NCBI RefSeq assembly: GCF_963678635.1
Contig: NC_087069.1
Location: 30,360,776-30,420,775 of the forward strand
DNA length: 60,000 bases
Origin: Symsagittifera roscoffensis
Lineage: Eukaryota; Xenacoelomorpha; Acoela; Convolutidae
Direction: 5' to 3'
Shown piece by piece: positions 11,190 through 24,597 of this stretch. Below the pieces are notes generated by a model that did no database searches, was not told where the DNA came from, and saw only the letters and a list, made by a program, of their open reading frames with translations. The translations under genes and the position numbers were made by a program. Positions within the stretch are counted from its first letter, which is position 1; each line of letters opens with the position of its first letter.

Positions 11190-13450
11190 TCCGAAAAACA
11201 AAACCTCCAATCACCAGATCTTAAAGTAGATTTTCTAATTGATTGTGGCGAAGAATCAAATATTAAAATCTCTACATGGCATGAAATTCAAATTCTTCAT
11301 CCAAATCTTTCCTCTTTGTAAACCTCAAGTAAACTAGCCACTGCGCAAGGCAAAAGTCTAACAAACTGTGGAAAATTTCAAATGCTCCTTATCCCAACTC
11401 GAACAATGGAACTAAGCAAGTTTTACTTAAAATATTCAAGCAAAAATTCTTAATAACAGACATTTAACACAAAATAATTGAAATCTCATCTATTACCAAA
11501 CAAATCCCAACTATTAACATTTCAAGTAGTAAATTATGAATCAAAGACAAACATACAAAAGTAAGTAATATTCATAGTACAACATTCATCCAAAGATTAA
11601 ATCAGCAACCATCATTTTTCTCGAAATTTTACCTTATATGTAATCAACAAAGAAAGCATCTGAAACCACTAACATGACATGTACATGACTTCTCTATCAA
11701 TCAATTACATCAAAATAACACTGAACAAAATAAACAAAAACTATATATGTCTGATCTTGAATTCAAACCAATTCAAAAATTTTCCAGAGTTACGATTTCA
11801 TCTACTGAATATGCTAAGGATACAACCCTAGATATAATAGCACTTTGAGTATACAGAAAGGTGCCATCCAAAATTACACTTCGTTTAGGACTTTTATGAT
11901 ATTGCGAAACAAATGCAACTTTTCACCCGACTCAAGAAAGAGAATTCAGAGTTAATAATACTTTAAAACTACTAGATATTTGTCGATCAACAGTTCTTAA
12001 TGAAGACTTAGCCGTTGATACTAATTCCAATGACTCAAAACAAAACACCGATTATTTCACAAAATTTTTTAAATTTTAAATCAACATTCCAAATCTCAAT
12101 ATATACAAATTAACAAGAATATTTTTAACAAGTTTAATTTTCAGCATTCCCAAAATACTCAGAAAAAAAAATGAAAAACTAGCAGAATTTTTATTAAAAT
12201 ACCCCATTATTTTTGCCACATCAAAATTTGATGTTGGAAAAACACACTCACCACTATCTTTTATTTAAATCCCACAAAATTTTCAAAAAACAACGCGCAA
12301 GTGAAGTACCAATACACTTACAGGACAAAATAAGAAGACTTATAGATATCTTCGAACAGTATGAAACTATCTCACCGGTAAATAAAGAACAAAAACCCAA
12401 GAGAAAAATAAAAATCAACCAAATAACTATTCAGGCTAAAAGAGAATCTTTCAAAATCGTTCTAAATGCAGGATATTAAAAATATATATATGTTGAATCA
12501 AAATGCAACTGACTCATAGAACCGATACAAGTAATACTAGATACAAGAACCGATACAAAATTAAATGGACATTATTATACCACCACCGATAAGACTAGCA
12601 TATATAATCAAAATCCAAAAGACCAAGAATCGCGTCGACTAACACAATTTGTTATAGGAAATCAGCAATACGGATTTAATAGAATGTTCTATGGTATATC
12701 CATAGGACAAGTAGATTTATAAGTAATTATGAGCAAATTTTTTAGACCCTTATTTCTTAGCAAGAACTTAATAACATATTTAGACGATGTTTTCATCCAT
12801 TCACAACCCAAACATCAAATGGTTAAGGTTTTAGACAAAAATCACCAAGTCTTGTTAAAAGATAACATGGAAGCAGCACCAGATAAATCACTTTTTTCCT
12901 TAATTGTGTAAAATATCTGGGACACACTTGTGAAGGCAGCTAATTACACCTTTAAAATCACGAATAGATGCAATTTAAAATCTAACCGACATCAAATAAA
13001 AAGAAAATCCAAAAACTCCTGGGAATTCTAAACTTCATAAGTAAATACCTTTACAAAAGCAATTATATCCCAGAACATTTTACATTTTTTTCTCCGACAA
13101 CAAAGTAATTTTGAATGGACAGCAGAACATCAGAAACTCTTCTAACAGAGCAATTTTCAAAAATAATCCCGGATCCAGACTAACCATTTTACGCTATAAG
13201 CGACGTTTTCAACATCGGAATTGGCGCAGCACTCCCACAATTACATAGAGGTACAAATAAAACAAAATCTCATTTCAGCAAAACTTAGATTCTCCAAAAT
13301 CATGAGCGAATGAACAGCTATAAATTATACCTTAATATTGTATGAGCTCTCATTCCTTGGATCAAAACATTCAACAGTTTTATTTACGATCATAAGCCCA
13401 TAAACTTTCTATTTGCACAAAAATCAAAACCAAATTATAAAATTTAAAGA
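11190..13450 (+). pseudogene. pol: protease, reverse transcriptase, RNase H remnants
   Basis: Near 11224-11260 a stretch reads DFLIDCGEES, resembling the retropepsin active-site turn with Cys in place of Ser/Thr. Downstream (12213-12911) are RT pieces: an open frame 12729-12911 has LITYLDDVFIHS, the YxDD catalytic motif, followed by 'AAPDKS', as in Ty3/gypsy polymerases. From 13020 the 'LGILNFISKY' type connection motif and RNase H-like pieces follow. Several frameshifts and stops separate these parts, so no active enzyme is encoded. Confidence 0.7.
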
Positions 13451-13699
13451 TTTCAACGTATTCTAATGAAATTTTCAGAGCAACATATAGTTTGAACAGC
13501 AGGTAAAAACTTTGATTTACAAGATACACTTAGCCGAAACACACCACCCGAAGTGATAACAGGAAAAACAACTGAAGAAATACCACAAAACATAAAATTC
13601 TCCCTTGCAAAAGGCGAAACATCACCACGAGTAGCATGTGAATATGCAGTAAAAACTGTGTTCTGATGCAAATAAAAAACACCTTTGAACATTTCACTA

Positions 13700-15560
13700 T
13701 ATATCCTGATTGCCAAAACAACCACAGTGAAGTAGATTTATTAGCAAAAAGTACGGTTAAAACAATACCACATCAAGGATAAAAGTTTAAACACAACAAG
13801 ACAAATCTCAGCAAAAACCACAGGAATATCTCATTTCCACTAGAACCTAGCAGACACCATGATTTTGCGAGGCTCCCAGTTTGAACCAAAAATATACATT
13901 GAATAAGATGTTTATTTTACAAGACCCCTTGGATAATATACCTCTCTCAAAAAAGAAATTCAACTTAATTTTTTACCAAACACAGAAAAAATGACACTTC
14001 AGTTACTTCAAGTTTGCTAAAATCATGACACTGTCATCCGACAAAATATACCTTGACACAAATCTAACACAGAACCAGTAAAAGCCGATATGATAATTCT
14101 AGGAATTAAAACCTGCTTCGATTTTTCCGAAATATTAATATTACAACAATAAATGAAAAAGTGAAATATCACACCACGCCAGAAAGAAAAGTAACGTGTC
14201 TCCCACTTGGTTTAATTTCAATTGCATTTCAAATTTCACATTCTCCTAATATAAAGGGACATGCATGATCAAAAAGAAACATATTCAAATTTCACTCGAA
14301 ATTTCGTTTTCCAAATGCACCAGTTTGGATAAAATTACAATGCAAGGGTTGCATAACATGTAATTGAACAACCCTTTCTACACTAGAAGCAAGTAGCGGA
14401 AAAAAATAAAAAGATTTCAAAAGACAAAGTATTTATTTTAATCACAGTATCTCATTTGATACCAAAGGTCCTATACCACCTTCCTCAGAGAAAAATTCAC
14501 ATGTAATGGTAAAAGTAGATGCCTTTACACACTATATGGCACTAAACCCTGTATTTCACTTACTATGGTTATGCAACACTTTACAAACACTGGATAGCAA
14601 GATTTGGATTACCAGAAGTCCTTGTCACAGACAAGGGAACAGAATTTATGAACGATGAAACCATAACAAAATGTCACCTCTTATATTATAAAACATACAA
14701 CGCTAGAAGATCCCCTGTCTCATGAAACAATGCAATAATTGAAGGCATTGAACCGTTCACTACAAGAATACCTCAGCTGTAACCATAAAAAACAACGTAT
14801 AAAAAAAATACACCGAATGGGCCTCAGCGGACGTAAAATAATTCCCATTAGCATATAACTTTCAAATTACGACAACCCTTGGACTATCACCAGGTGAAAA
14901 GGTTTTTAACCAAAAATGACGTAAGCTGATAATCTTTACAGCAAACTCCTCAAAAAACGCATAAGGTTACAGTAAACAAAATAAAGATTCAATTGGTTGT
15001 AATCTACCACATCACACTCTTGACGAAGACCATTTTTACCATCCTTAAGTTTTAATATTAACCTCTGGAACCCATACAGAATGGATTTTAAATCGATATA
15101 AAAACAATCAAAACTATCAAGAAAATGCAAAGAAATTGTTACACAGAAAAAATATTCAGTCTCAATTAAATTCACCTTTTAAACCAGCATCAAACAGACA
15201 GATAAAAAATTTGTCTTAATCCGGATTTTTATTATTCCGAAAGGAATCTCAATAAAAGTACAACCTATCGGAAAAGGACCATTTCAAATTGTAGAAAAAC
15301 CTACAGGCATCACATATACTTTTATATATCACAATAAAAAAGAAGTAATCCGATCATCTACCCCACTCATCAGATACATTTCCAAAAGTTATCTCAGACA
15401 AGCCTCAAAAACAAATCGTTCAGAAACAAAGACTTAATCGTAAACTACAAGAAAAAGTCCCCATAACCGAAATCAAAGAGAAATCCCCACTTCAAACATC
15501 TCCCGTTAGAAATTAACCAAGAAAAAGTTACAAGACCCTTATTCCACAATCTAAAATAAA
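13700..15560 (+). pseudogene. pol: integrase remnant
   Basis: A CKGC..C zinc-binding remnant near 14340 precedes the integrase core. The core reads 'GPIPPSSE...VMVKVDAFTHY' at about 14466-14545 and 'ARFGLPEVLVTDKGTEF' at about 14600-14650, containing the first two Asp of the D,D-35-E triad. The stretch then decays. It follows the RNase H part, the Ty3/gypsy gene order (RT-RH-IN), which separates it from Ty1/copia. Confidence 0.7.
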
Positions 15561-15599
15561 AAAGAAAGCAGAATTTTAAAAACCCTCTAATTAATTAGA

Positions 15600-16560
15600 C
15601 AAGATCAATAACATTTTAAATAAAACTTAAAGTATTTTTTAATTACATTTTTAATTTTCTCTCTCAAATTAACTATTTCAAAATCAGCCAGTCAAGTGGT
15701 TTGATATCAACTCATTTCTTTCTATACGCCACCTTGTTTTTGGCCGATATATATCCAAATTTAACAAGCTCAGTAACTATTATTCAAATATCTCCAGGTC
15801 TAAAATAAGTACTAGCCTTCAGTTCGACATCTTAATTAAATATCATGAAAAAAATTACAACCCTCTTCTATCAATGAACCTCAAAACCTAAAGTTTATAC
15901 CCAGCAATTTATAACCAGCATTCTTTCAGAAGAAAACTATTTAAATAACCTAAAGATAAATTTCGACATGATCACTTACCGCAAAGCCATTCTTTCTCCC
16001 AAACTCACCTAATCATCCTACAAATAAAAACAAGACTAACAAAATTAACTTCTAATAACACAGACTTCCTTCCATCAAAAACTCTCCATACCCAACTCAT
16101 TTGTCAAAATCAACAAAAATTTGACCACACTTGGAATCAACTCCAAAAAAACAATACTTCGACAAAGCAAATAATTTTTCAAATGCTTCTCTCAAGCTCA
16201 GTTCAACAAATAAAATTAATCTTTTTTTTTCAACTCTTTTCAACTTTGTATGTTTCTCATAACCAATTTTTAAAACTTGCAATCCTCCTTTTTCTAGTTT
16301 TTTGGGCAATTCATTCTCTTCTTTGCCCTGATCCAAACCTGCCTTTTTCTATCCAAAACCATTGACCACTTAAGTTTTCATAAATGGTACGAATTTTAGG
16401 AATTAAGTCAGATATTCTTGGTCTGTTCGCAGTTTTTCCAACTTTTCACAATTCTCTAATTTTAACAACACTTAAAAGCATAAAAAATGCTATAGTTACA
16501 TTTGCGTCAGCAACAGTTTTGCTTATTTACTTTTGCAGTAGAATAAAATAGAGAACACAG
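15600..16560 (+). pseudogene. Hydrophobic, membrane-type remnant after integrase
   Basis: Two long hydrophobic stretches occur here, one at about 16200-16340 rich in Phe, Leu, Ile and Ser and one at about 16440-16545 (about 35 apolar residues ending in a Cys-Ser-Arg stop). Their place after integrase suggests a transmembrane envelope tail. Frames are broken. It may belong with the envelope-like region at 17300-19970 or be a separate membrane gene. Confidence 0.3.
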
Positions 16561-17299
16561 ACTAAAAACATAAAGCATCTTAACATTTCAAAAGTGCTAA
16601 TCCATACCCCATTGAAGAATCCCCACCAACCACTACAGCCTGAGATCTCCGACAACACCGACATCTAGAAAATAACAACATCTAAGCATATCTCAAATGT
16701 AGAAAACCTTTATACATTTGAAGAGAGACACGCATCACTCTCCGAAGTATTAACACCAGTCAAGCAACCCTAAGCGAACCACAATACGAGCCAACAAATA
16801 AAGTCTATTGCTCACTTCAGCAGGACCCTAACGGAAATAGACATCCCAGCCAAAATCAAATTTTAACAACTAAATTAGATAGAGAAGTTGTTCAAACCCG
16901 AAGAAATCGAAATCTCACAACACCAAAAATTCGATTTACATTCTCTCATTACCTACATCGACCCTTCAGATTTTTCTAGTAATACAACAAAATGCACCTC
17001 TCTATCACTTCACAGAATCTCTCAACCAAACACCTCAAGTATTCCAACATAATATTAAGGTTCAACACCCACTTCTGAACAAATTTGTGAAAATTTCTTT
17101 CATCACGAAGACTTCCAAATTGCATGACACAAACAATTTCTCAAGGTGAACAATTATTAGTTTTTGATCCAATAGAAATTTCATCAGATACCTCTTTATC
17201 ACTACCAGAAAGTCTCTCACTTCCATCAACACCTTCAGTCACAGGACAAACTCAAACAGCTACCTTCCCTAAAAATTTTCCCAGTCAAGTAGAGGATAG
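16561..17299 (+). other. Degenerate stretch between integrase and envelope-like region
   Basis: This sequence is AT-rich, Ser/Pro/Thr-rich in one frame and repeatedly interrupted by stops. Nothing was recognised in it. Confidence 0.3.
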
Positions 17300-19970
17300 A
17301 TAGCGTGAACTCCAAGTTACAGATACACCCCTATGCTTGGATTAGAAATCATTTGTTAAACTATCACCTTTTTTACCATCACCTCGATTGCAATTGGGCA
17401 CTCGACTTTTACAATATAGAAAGCAGTTTCACAAGGAAATACAGGAAAATGATATCCACGTCCTTACCCAGCAAACGCCTAAAGTTCGATATAACAGTAA
17501 AATTAAACCACTTACTACATCATGCATTACCACTGTCTCCATTGAATAAAACAGCTCAATCTTTGACTCCATTTTTTGCAATAGAACAAAAGTTTAAATA
17601 CGATAGAGTTCCGAAAAGGACAATCGGTTACAAAACAATCTGTAATCCTTTTTACGGATTATCATACAAATGTATCTTTTAACAACTTTTTTCTAATGAT
17701 AACTCTTTCCCCTTTTGTACCTTTTATATCCTTCACTTCATCCAAACCATTGCCCCTGAACAGGACCACAAGACATCCTTGTTACACTTCATCATTAAGA
17801 TGACAATCAACAAAAAACATTACATAACACGCCATTAATCAAGGAACTCAATGCGAATCCGAACCACAAGACATTGAATAAACAACTATAGTAGCTAACA
17901 GGATATAAATTTACAGCAAAACTCTCAGAACAGAAATTACATTGTTCATGCAGCTAGAAAATCAGACTCGATCATGAGTCCTTTTATGAAAATAATATCG
18001 AACAATTTTTACATCCTAACCCCCAAATATTGTAAAAATGAACTAGAACGTTTACAAATAATCACAAACAAAAGCACAAATCGTAAATTGGTAAATGTTC
18101 AAGTATTTCCAGCGTCTGCACACCAAGCATAACTCCAACGCCAACAAGGTCATATACAACAAGACGATAAATTCCCTTATCACAGCGGACATGGACGTTT
18201 ATCCTATGATTTACACGATAAAAACTGGAAACCATTCATTGGAATAAAAAGTCTATCAAACTGTAAAGCAGACACAACAAAATCATGCTACCAGGAAAAA
18301 AAATTTTCGATTGCAAAGTTAATTTAGAAAAACAATTAACACGAAATTTAAAAGCTGATACCATATTGTATCAAGAAATCCGCTCACCTTGTAAAAATGA
18401 TCGCGGAGATTGCGATCCCACTACACGATCACATGCACCCATACGTTGGTTCCCTTAAGACACATGTACCACATTTCAAGTCGCTAAAATCCACGCAAGA
18501 ATGACAAAATAATAAGAAAAAAACTTCATAAGATCTATACCTTTCAACAAAATAAACCTGATCCAATCAGATCAAACCGACAGAAATTTAAAACTTAAAG
18601 ACTGCATTGAATGTAAATTATCGCGTTTACCCTGAAACATAAGAATCTTTTAAAAATCACGGAAGTAGCTTGCTTTTTTGACACAGTATTCAGAAATTTT
18701 TTCGAAAACGAAAAAGTTTCAAACCTGAAAACAGGCAATTTAATAATCGATATAGCACATCCATATAAGAATAGAGAAGACAAAAATCCTACATTGCAGT
18801 AACATTTTACAAAAAAAAAGGATTCAGTGGCGGAAAATTTCATCCAGAAAACAAAGGTAGTAAACAATTACCAGATTTTTCACTAATGAAAACACCTATT
18901 TTGGCGCAATCCACTATGGTATTTATCTTGACTTGAAATTAGTTTATACAATAATTGAAATTTTTCAAGAGATGTCACTCTCCGAATTAAAAGCACTCCA
19001 TCACTTATGTGATTTATAATTGCAATGAAAAAAAGTTTCAACACTTTATGTTTTGAAGCTAAAAGATGCTACCAACAGATACCTATAATTTTTAAAACTA
19101 AAATACATTTCGTAGTTACACTATGATGACGAACCTATTTCTGGGATATAGCTGTCTTGTGTAGATCTGAAAAAAGCTACAATGTAGTACCGCTAAAACT
19201 AAACGAAGATAATTTTTACCTTCTCGCGGCATACCCCACATTATTGACACCTCTAAAAAAATATCTCTGAAACATAAGCGCAATCATTCGAAATCCGAAC
19301 ATTTGCCTGCAATCAAAAGGCATTTATTCTGAATGCGACATACAACATCACGTTACAACGCAACAATTTCAAGAAGTCCTCAATAAAAAGGAAACAAGAC
19401 AAACACAATCAATTGATCAGAACTTACAAAAACTAGCTGAAACAGCAGGATTCTCTGAAATCTATCGACAGGGCTATGGTTGATTCTTTACAGATAATGA
19501 ATCAAAATATATCAATGGAGAAAAAAACCGTCCTCAAGACATTTCACCGGTTAATGTTTTCAGTTTCATAACCATAAACAACGAACTCCTAGCATTTCTA
19601 GGATGGCCCTACTAATTATTAGAAAGATTGACTATATTATACGCAATGCTTAACTTTTTTATCTTTTCCTTTCTAAAAGGAACATATAATACATGCGCAA
19701 TACATACACAAGTCAATAGACAAGCAAGGGTTTATTTGCAGGATTTTAAAAATTTTTTACCTCAAATAATAAAATTCTTCTTGACGCTCAAATTAGCTAA
19801 TATAATAAAACTTTATCTACAAAACCGAATACATATGATACTTCACAAGATAAAACAAACTTTATAATCTCATTTAAAACACTAACCATGAGTTTTCAAC
19901 TACCACCAAAGAAGAAGATATCATCAAAGCGCTTGAAATTCTTTGGCCACTGTTTCGCACTAAAAACGCA
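17300..19970 (+). pseudogene. Envelope-like (env) gene remnant
   Basis: A long region after integrase holds several discontinuous frames. The piece 17305-17682 is an open frame of 125 codons. From about 18180 to 18480 a frame contains repeated Cys (for example the 'SPCKNDRGDCDP' stretch) typical of an extracellular domain. At about 19270-19615 a Gln-rich, helix-like stretch follows. At 19628-19700 a hydrophobic segment is followed by a basic tail, the order expected of a surface glycoprotein with transmembrane anchor. I infer env from position and layout and did not identify the family. Stops and frameshifts make it non-functional. Confidence 0.45.
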
Positions 19971-21069
19971 ACACCCAAATTTGCAAAGCTTTTATTAGTA
20001 TGCCTTTTCCCCTGAACCTGACCTCTCGTAAGTATAAATTTTTTTTATCACTAACACAAATGATCAATCTTACACGTGTGTTTCACATTTCTCTTTTAGA
20101 TTCCACCAGGCACTCATCTAAAGACAAAACAAAAATTAAACGAAAACATTTCTTTATGATTCAATTCTATCCTAACCATGTCAATAAAAATTCTTAGCGA
20201 AGTAAATTTAAGACAAATGCAAAAAATTGATACCTCTGTAGTAAAAATCAAAAAATGAAGTAGTTAGTTAAAAACGCGAAATAATTTAATGCGAACTAAC
20301 AGTTTAAAGTTAGCTTCTTTTTCGAAGACTTCTTTTTGTTTCTCTTCACTCGCCCACATTTCACAAACTGTTTCCACCAAAATCAGGTAACTGGTCCACG
20401 CAGAAATGTTTAACAATTAAATTCTAGTTTCAGAAACTAACTGATGACAACTCTAACTTGTTTTCAGACGTATCATTTTCCGGTAACCCGTTTGAATGGA
20501 ATTATAAGTAAGCCTTAACTAACCAGCGCAGCCTACTAAAACCACAAAACCAACCGAATGCATAAGAAAGTCCCACGGTACCCAAACCAGATTAAACTCA
20601 GAAAAAAACTTGATAAATTATTCGTTTGAAATCCATTTTCAAGTTTTTTTTAAAACCACTGGAAACACAAAAAACTCACAAGAAAACCTAAAACAGAACT
20701 ATCTTTTGTTGATAAAAGGACACAACCAAAAAGGAAACCAAACACAGGAAACCAAAAAAAAAAGAGAAAAACACTTCATAAAATGGAACAAAAAGTTGAA
20801 TACAAAAGAGAGTCTGCTCAAAGAGACTTTAAAATTATACTAGCCTAACTGGCCACATCCACCAGTAGGACGTCCTGAGCATGCTCTATAGCCGGCCCAA
20901 GCCACAAAACCACATCACGCTTATGACAAGCACTCCCATTTTTGACGAGAGTTGCTCTATGGTGAGCAACTCTTTAGAATAACTAAAACTAAATTAAAAC
21001 GTTTTTGCGAAAACAACTAGTAAATATCATAAATGAAACTGATCTCACTGACAAGATATAGATATAAAT
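19971..21069 (+). other. 3' untranslated part of the Ty3-like element
   Basis: Short frames only. A Lys-rich open frame (20610-20843) shows no domain. Near 20280 'taacagtttaaagtta' forms a small palindrome. No gene is supported. Confidence 0.3.
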
Positions 21070-21237
21070 ATGCAATATAAAAAAACTCTTGGAGCAAAAG
21101 GAACGAGCAGCAAAGGGAGATTAAAACTCGACGACATTCTGACTATGGAATGGCAAATCTATTGGTTTGTTACCGTAGTCACAACCCTCATAGGGTTTAA
21201 AGTATGGACCCAACAGCGGAACAAAGGTACCAGTTGA
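21070..21237 (+). CDS. 55-residue single-pass membrane peptide
   Basis: An uninterrupted ATG-to-stop frame lies between the envelope region and the 3' LTR. The N-terminal half is polar and basic. It is followed by an apolar helix (about residues 28-45, with 'WFVTVVTTLIGF') and a short basic tail. The layout matches either the anchor and cytoplasmic tail of an envelope protein or a small accessory membrane protein. It stands out because nearly every other frame in this element is broken. Chance survival is possible for such a short frame. Confidence 0.35.
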   Translation: MQYKKTLGAKGTSSKGRLKLDDILTMEWQIYWFVTVVTTLIGFKVWTQQRNKGTS

Positions 21238-21629
21238 AGAAGAATAATGTTCACCTCCATGTTGACTTCACATACGGATTCCAATCACTTAGCGCTTAAC
21301 ACAAAAAATTCAAACTCCATCATTACGTAGTCTTGCTCTAGCTTAACGAAATCAACACATCATCGCATAAATCAAAATCTTGACACAATTTCTCAAGACG
21401 ATCTAGGACACACAAGACCCGCCACTCGAAAACGAACAACCGTCCCCCTTCTCTCACTGAAGACAACTACTCCAAAACACAAACAGCTGTCTCTCCCTCT
21501 TCTCTCACACAGTCACTGCTTCAAAAGGAAACTACTCAAAGAAACAAGAAATCTCTCCATCCATCCTTCACTGCAGTAAACAATAAAACTCAAAGCTCTC
21601 TAAGCCCCGGATGGTCGTAACCAGTTTAA

Positions 21630-21989
21630 GACTAGTATTTGTATCCAATTATTTTATTGACAAAACTATCTCTATAAAATATTTGTATTTAACCAATCAT
21701 GATCCATGACTAATACTTACAATTATTTGTAACGCTGAAACTATTCATAGTTTCAGCAACAGATTAATTTATACATAAATTAGATGACAGTTGTTCTCCT
21801 TCAAGATAGTTTCTGATACCTAACTCGCAAACACAAGTATAGACTAGATCTATTGAGACTAGGAGATATAAGAGTAAGATTAGGATTGGTATTAGACTGA
21901 GAAGTTGCATGAAATTATCAGGCCAAAATTAAGATAGCAGTGACGAGCAGACGGTGTACCTTATTTGGAATTACTCTATGAGTGAGCCA
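21630..21989 (+). repeat. 3' LTR of the Ty3-like element
   Basis: It matches the 5' LTR (3447-3795) including the conserved CTGAAACTA/TAGTTTCAG hairpin, and ends at the same 'agtgagcca'. It carries an extra block 'agagtaagatta' relative to the 5' copy. No obvious polypurine tract precedes it. The stretch 21238-21629 between the membrane peptide and this LTR shows no gene. Confidence 0.7.
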
Positions 21990-22181
21990 CCCAAAAACTC
22001 ACGACCGAAAAAAGATAATTTAAGTTAAGACGATTTATCCGCAAGGAAAAGTCCAAAATATGAGCTGTTGTTTCCCTGCATAAGAACTACATGCACTTTG
22101 ACTTCGGATATTGTTCGGACAACGAGCGCGGACCATGGTGTTCCCCGAAGATCCGGGGAAAATAGTTAGCTCAATGCTCAC

Positions 22182-22394
22182 TTGTCGCAGTGCTCCTGTA
22201 TCTCGTCCAGGAAAGTGCGACATCTAGTCTGGTATCTGCTGGCCTGTTTGTGAATCCTCTGGTCCAATTTAGAGATATCAATGGTGTCCAGATGGTCTGA
22301 GATGAACTTACGGTAGTTCACCAGTCGTACGTGAGAGGGTAGGATCAGAGACTTCTCCTCTCCAGGTTTCAACTGCAGATACTTTTCTCTCATC
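22182..22394 (-). CDS. Internal exon of an unidentified host gene (second exon seen)
   Basis: This GC-richer minus-strand exon has an acceptor (ggtgctag| at 22395-22396), a TCTAAC branch-like sequence some 35 nt upstream, and a donor AA|GTGAGC. It codes 70 full codons with no stop, including 'LKPGEEKSLILPSHVRLVNYR' and a helical 'LDQRIHKQASRYQTRC' stretch. One base begins it and two bases end it, so it joins in frame to 26140-26327 upstream (CA+G = Gln) and 2657-2839 downstream (AA+C = Asn). A cytoplasmic helical protein is suggested, but no family was recognised. Confidence 0.6.
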
Positions 22395-22739
22395 CTAGCA
22401 CCACAAACTTTTTAAAGCTTTGTTGTTAGAGACGATGGAACAATGCATCTTTTTGGTAAAAACTATATCACAGTGTGAAAGAATATGGTCAGTTTTCAAA
22501 CGTTTATGAGCGAATTTTTTTTTCAGATTAAGTTGCGATGTAAATGTAGAAAAACTATTGGCAATAAAATTATCTGTCCAAACGAAAAAAGGTATGTATT
22601 GCACTGATGATTGATGAACAGGAAACTTTTTGAATTGAAAAAGTAGGAAACCATGCATGTTTTTTAATCAAAAAAAACTACCACAAAATTGATGAACATG
22701 ACAATCGTCACTTCCGTTGAACAAAATAAATAATAAACT

Positions 22740-22870
22740 TTTATCTACTCATCTCCATATAATCTCAATATAATGTGTTTTTTTTGAGCCATATAAACTC
22801 GAGAAAATCTTTTTTCTTACCATATAATCGCAATAAAATTTTATTATAAAAATAACTCACCAAAAATGAA
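22740..22870 (-). repeat. Degenerate 32-bp repeat, reverse orientation
   Basis: Units of the form CCATATAATCnCAATAAAATTT recur with T-rich spacers. The reverse complement runs as several imperfect units at 24598-24830, and related units occur at 23520-23700 and in both copies of the 4.8-kb duplication (about 31530-31730 and 36350-36550). The flanking stretch 22871-24067 contains no gene that I can support. Confidence 0.45.
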
Positions 22871-24067
22871 CTTATATTATTACTGAAAATCTAGGCACAG
22901 CAACTGCTGCAATTTTTCTCAAATCTTGCAGCGCTTTTGGAAAATTTATGAGTTGACTAAAAAATTAACAGAAAAAAAGTTAATTTTACCCTAAAAACTT
23001 TCAAAGTTCCTGATGATTTTTACATCTAAGCACAATTTAGAACAATGAGCTCAGGCATTATTAAATCAATTAGGCCTTATAAAATGGAACAAAAATGGAG
23101 GAATGAGACCATGAATTGATTTAAAATCAAGTATATTCAAGACGTCAAGCTTTTTTGAATTTACGAACTTTCTCGCTTTACCCCCTAACCCACCGCACTC
23201 ACACTTAGTAAGTGGAGCTTTTACTCGATTGTTTAGGAGTTCAATGAAGACGCGCTCAGAAAGCTAAAAAAAATGATTTTTACGCCAGTAAATTATAATC
23301 ACTAGATTATAGATAATAATCGGAGAAAACTTGGTGCGTTATTCGCCAATAGTAATCAATTATCTGGCCATTTCATGTTCAAAAACATTTTTAACCCTGC
23401 AAAAATCAATTATGTGACAATTTTATGTTCAAAGACAAAAATAAAAGATTATATTGTCTAAATATTTGATTAAAAAACTCGTAATTTGGGTCAATTGTAT
23501 TGATATTAAAATCTGATTTTTTTTCTCCATATATAACCGAGAAAAAATATTTTTTGCTCTCGATAATTCCAATATCGTTTCTTATTGTTTATCCTGATAA
23601 AACAAATAGAATATTTTTGCTTGTACTATGTAGCTGCAACTAAATCTGTTTTTCGCTCTATATTCGCAACAAAACATTGTGCATTAACACCACAAAAATT
23701 AGTGAGTTGCAGTGCAGGTTTTTAGCGAGTTCATTTTACCTGCTATATTTTTATTTTATTAACCTTAATTTTAAATCTATAAACAACTGGTGCATTCATG
23801 GCGCATTTCTTCTTTAATTTATTGCATTCGATTGTTTTAAATCTACAAATCATCAGGACTTCGTAAAATTTTTTCGAAGAAATTAAAAACATTACTGACA
23901 AAACTAGTTAATTGGTGGTCGCAATGCTCCAGCTATGTTGTTCTTGTTTTAGGACATAATGGCTTGTTAATGCATCAATTTTTTACAATACTATTTTTTA
24001 AACTCATAATTATCAGGAATTTTAAAAGAAAACTTCAGCAAAATGTACGTTTCATTGAGGTTCCTTA

Positions 24068-24342
24068 GTTTATTCTACGCAGTAGCGTATATATAGGGGG
24101 AGCATGAATTAGCGGATGTTCCCTCCTCACACAGAGATTTTGAAAAATTTATGATCGGTTAGACAAAAGGGATGTCTTGAAATAGTATCATAGGGGGACC
24201 CTTGCCGACCCAAAGTTCCCCATGTGGTATTATTTTAAAACATCCATTTTGGATAACCGACCCTTTTTTTTTTTAATCCACGTAAGCGGAAGGAACATCC
24301 GCTAGCTCAAGCTCAAAATCCCCGCTACTGCGCTGGATAAAC
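24068..24342. mobile_element. MITE with ~23-bp terminal inverted repeats
   Basis: The ends GTTTATTCTACGCAGTAGCG (left) and, reversed, GTTTATCCAGCGCAGTAGCG (right) are inverted repeats with three mismatches. TA lies outside both ends, compatible with a TA target duplication as in Tc1/mariner elements. The interior includes 'ggataaccgacccttttt', related to the interior of the GGCGCC MITE at 25007-25384. There is no coding capacity. Confidence 0.55.
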
Positions 24343-24597
24343 TAAAAAATGTCAAATGTCGCCTTGGGTATCTACAAAACGTATCTACAATTATCTACAA
24401 AACTTAGATGGGAGTGCGCCCATAAAAAAATGCAATTTCACGAAAATTTTAAAAGTTTGAGAAAAACTCAGTTTTACGGAAATTTTTTAGTTAAATCATG
24501 ATCTCAATAATCCATTTTGGTGGCCCTTGATTTTATAGATGTAACGTTTAACCAAGAAAACTTTTGCGTACAGTGAGTCACGTTTTTAAATAGATTT

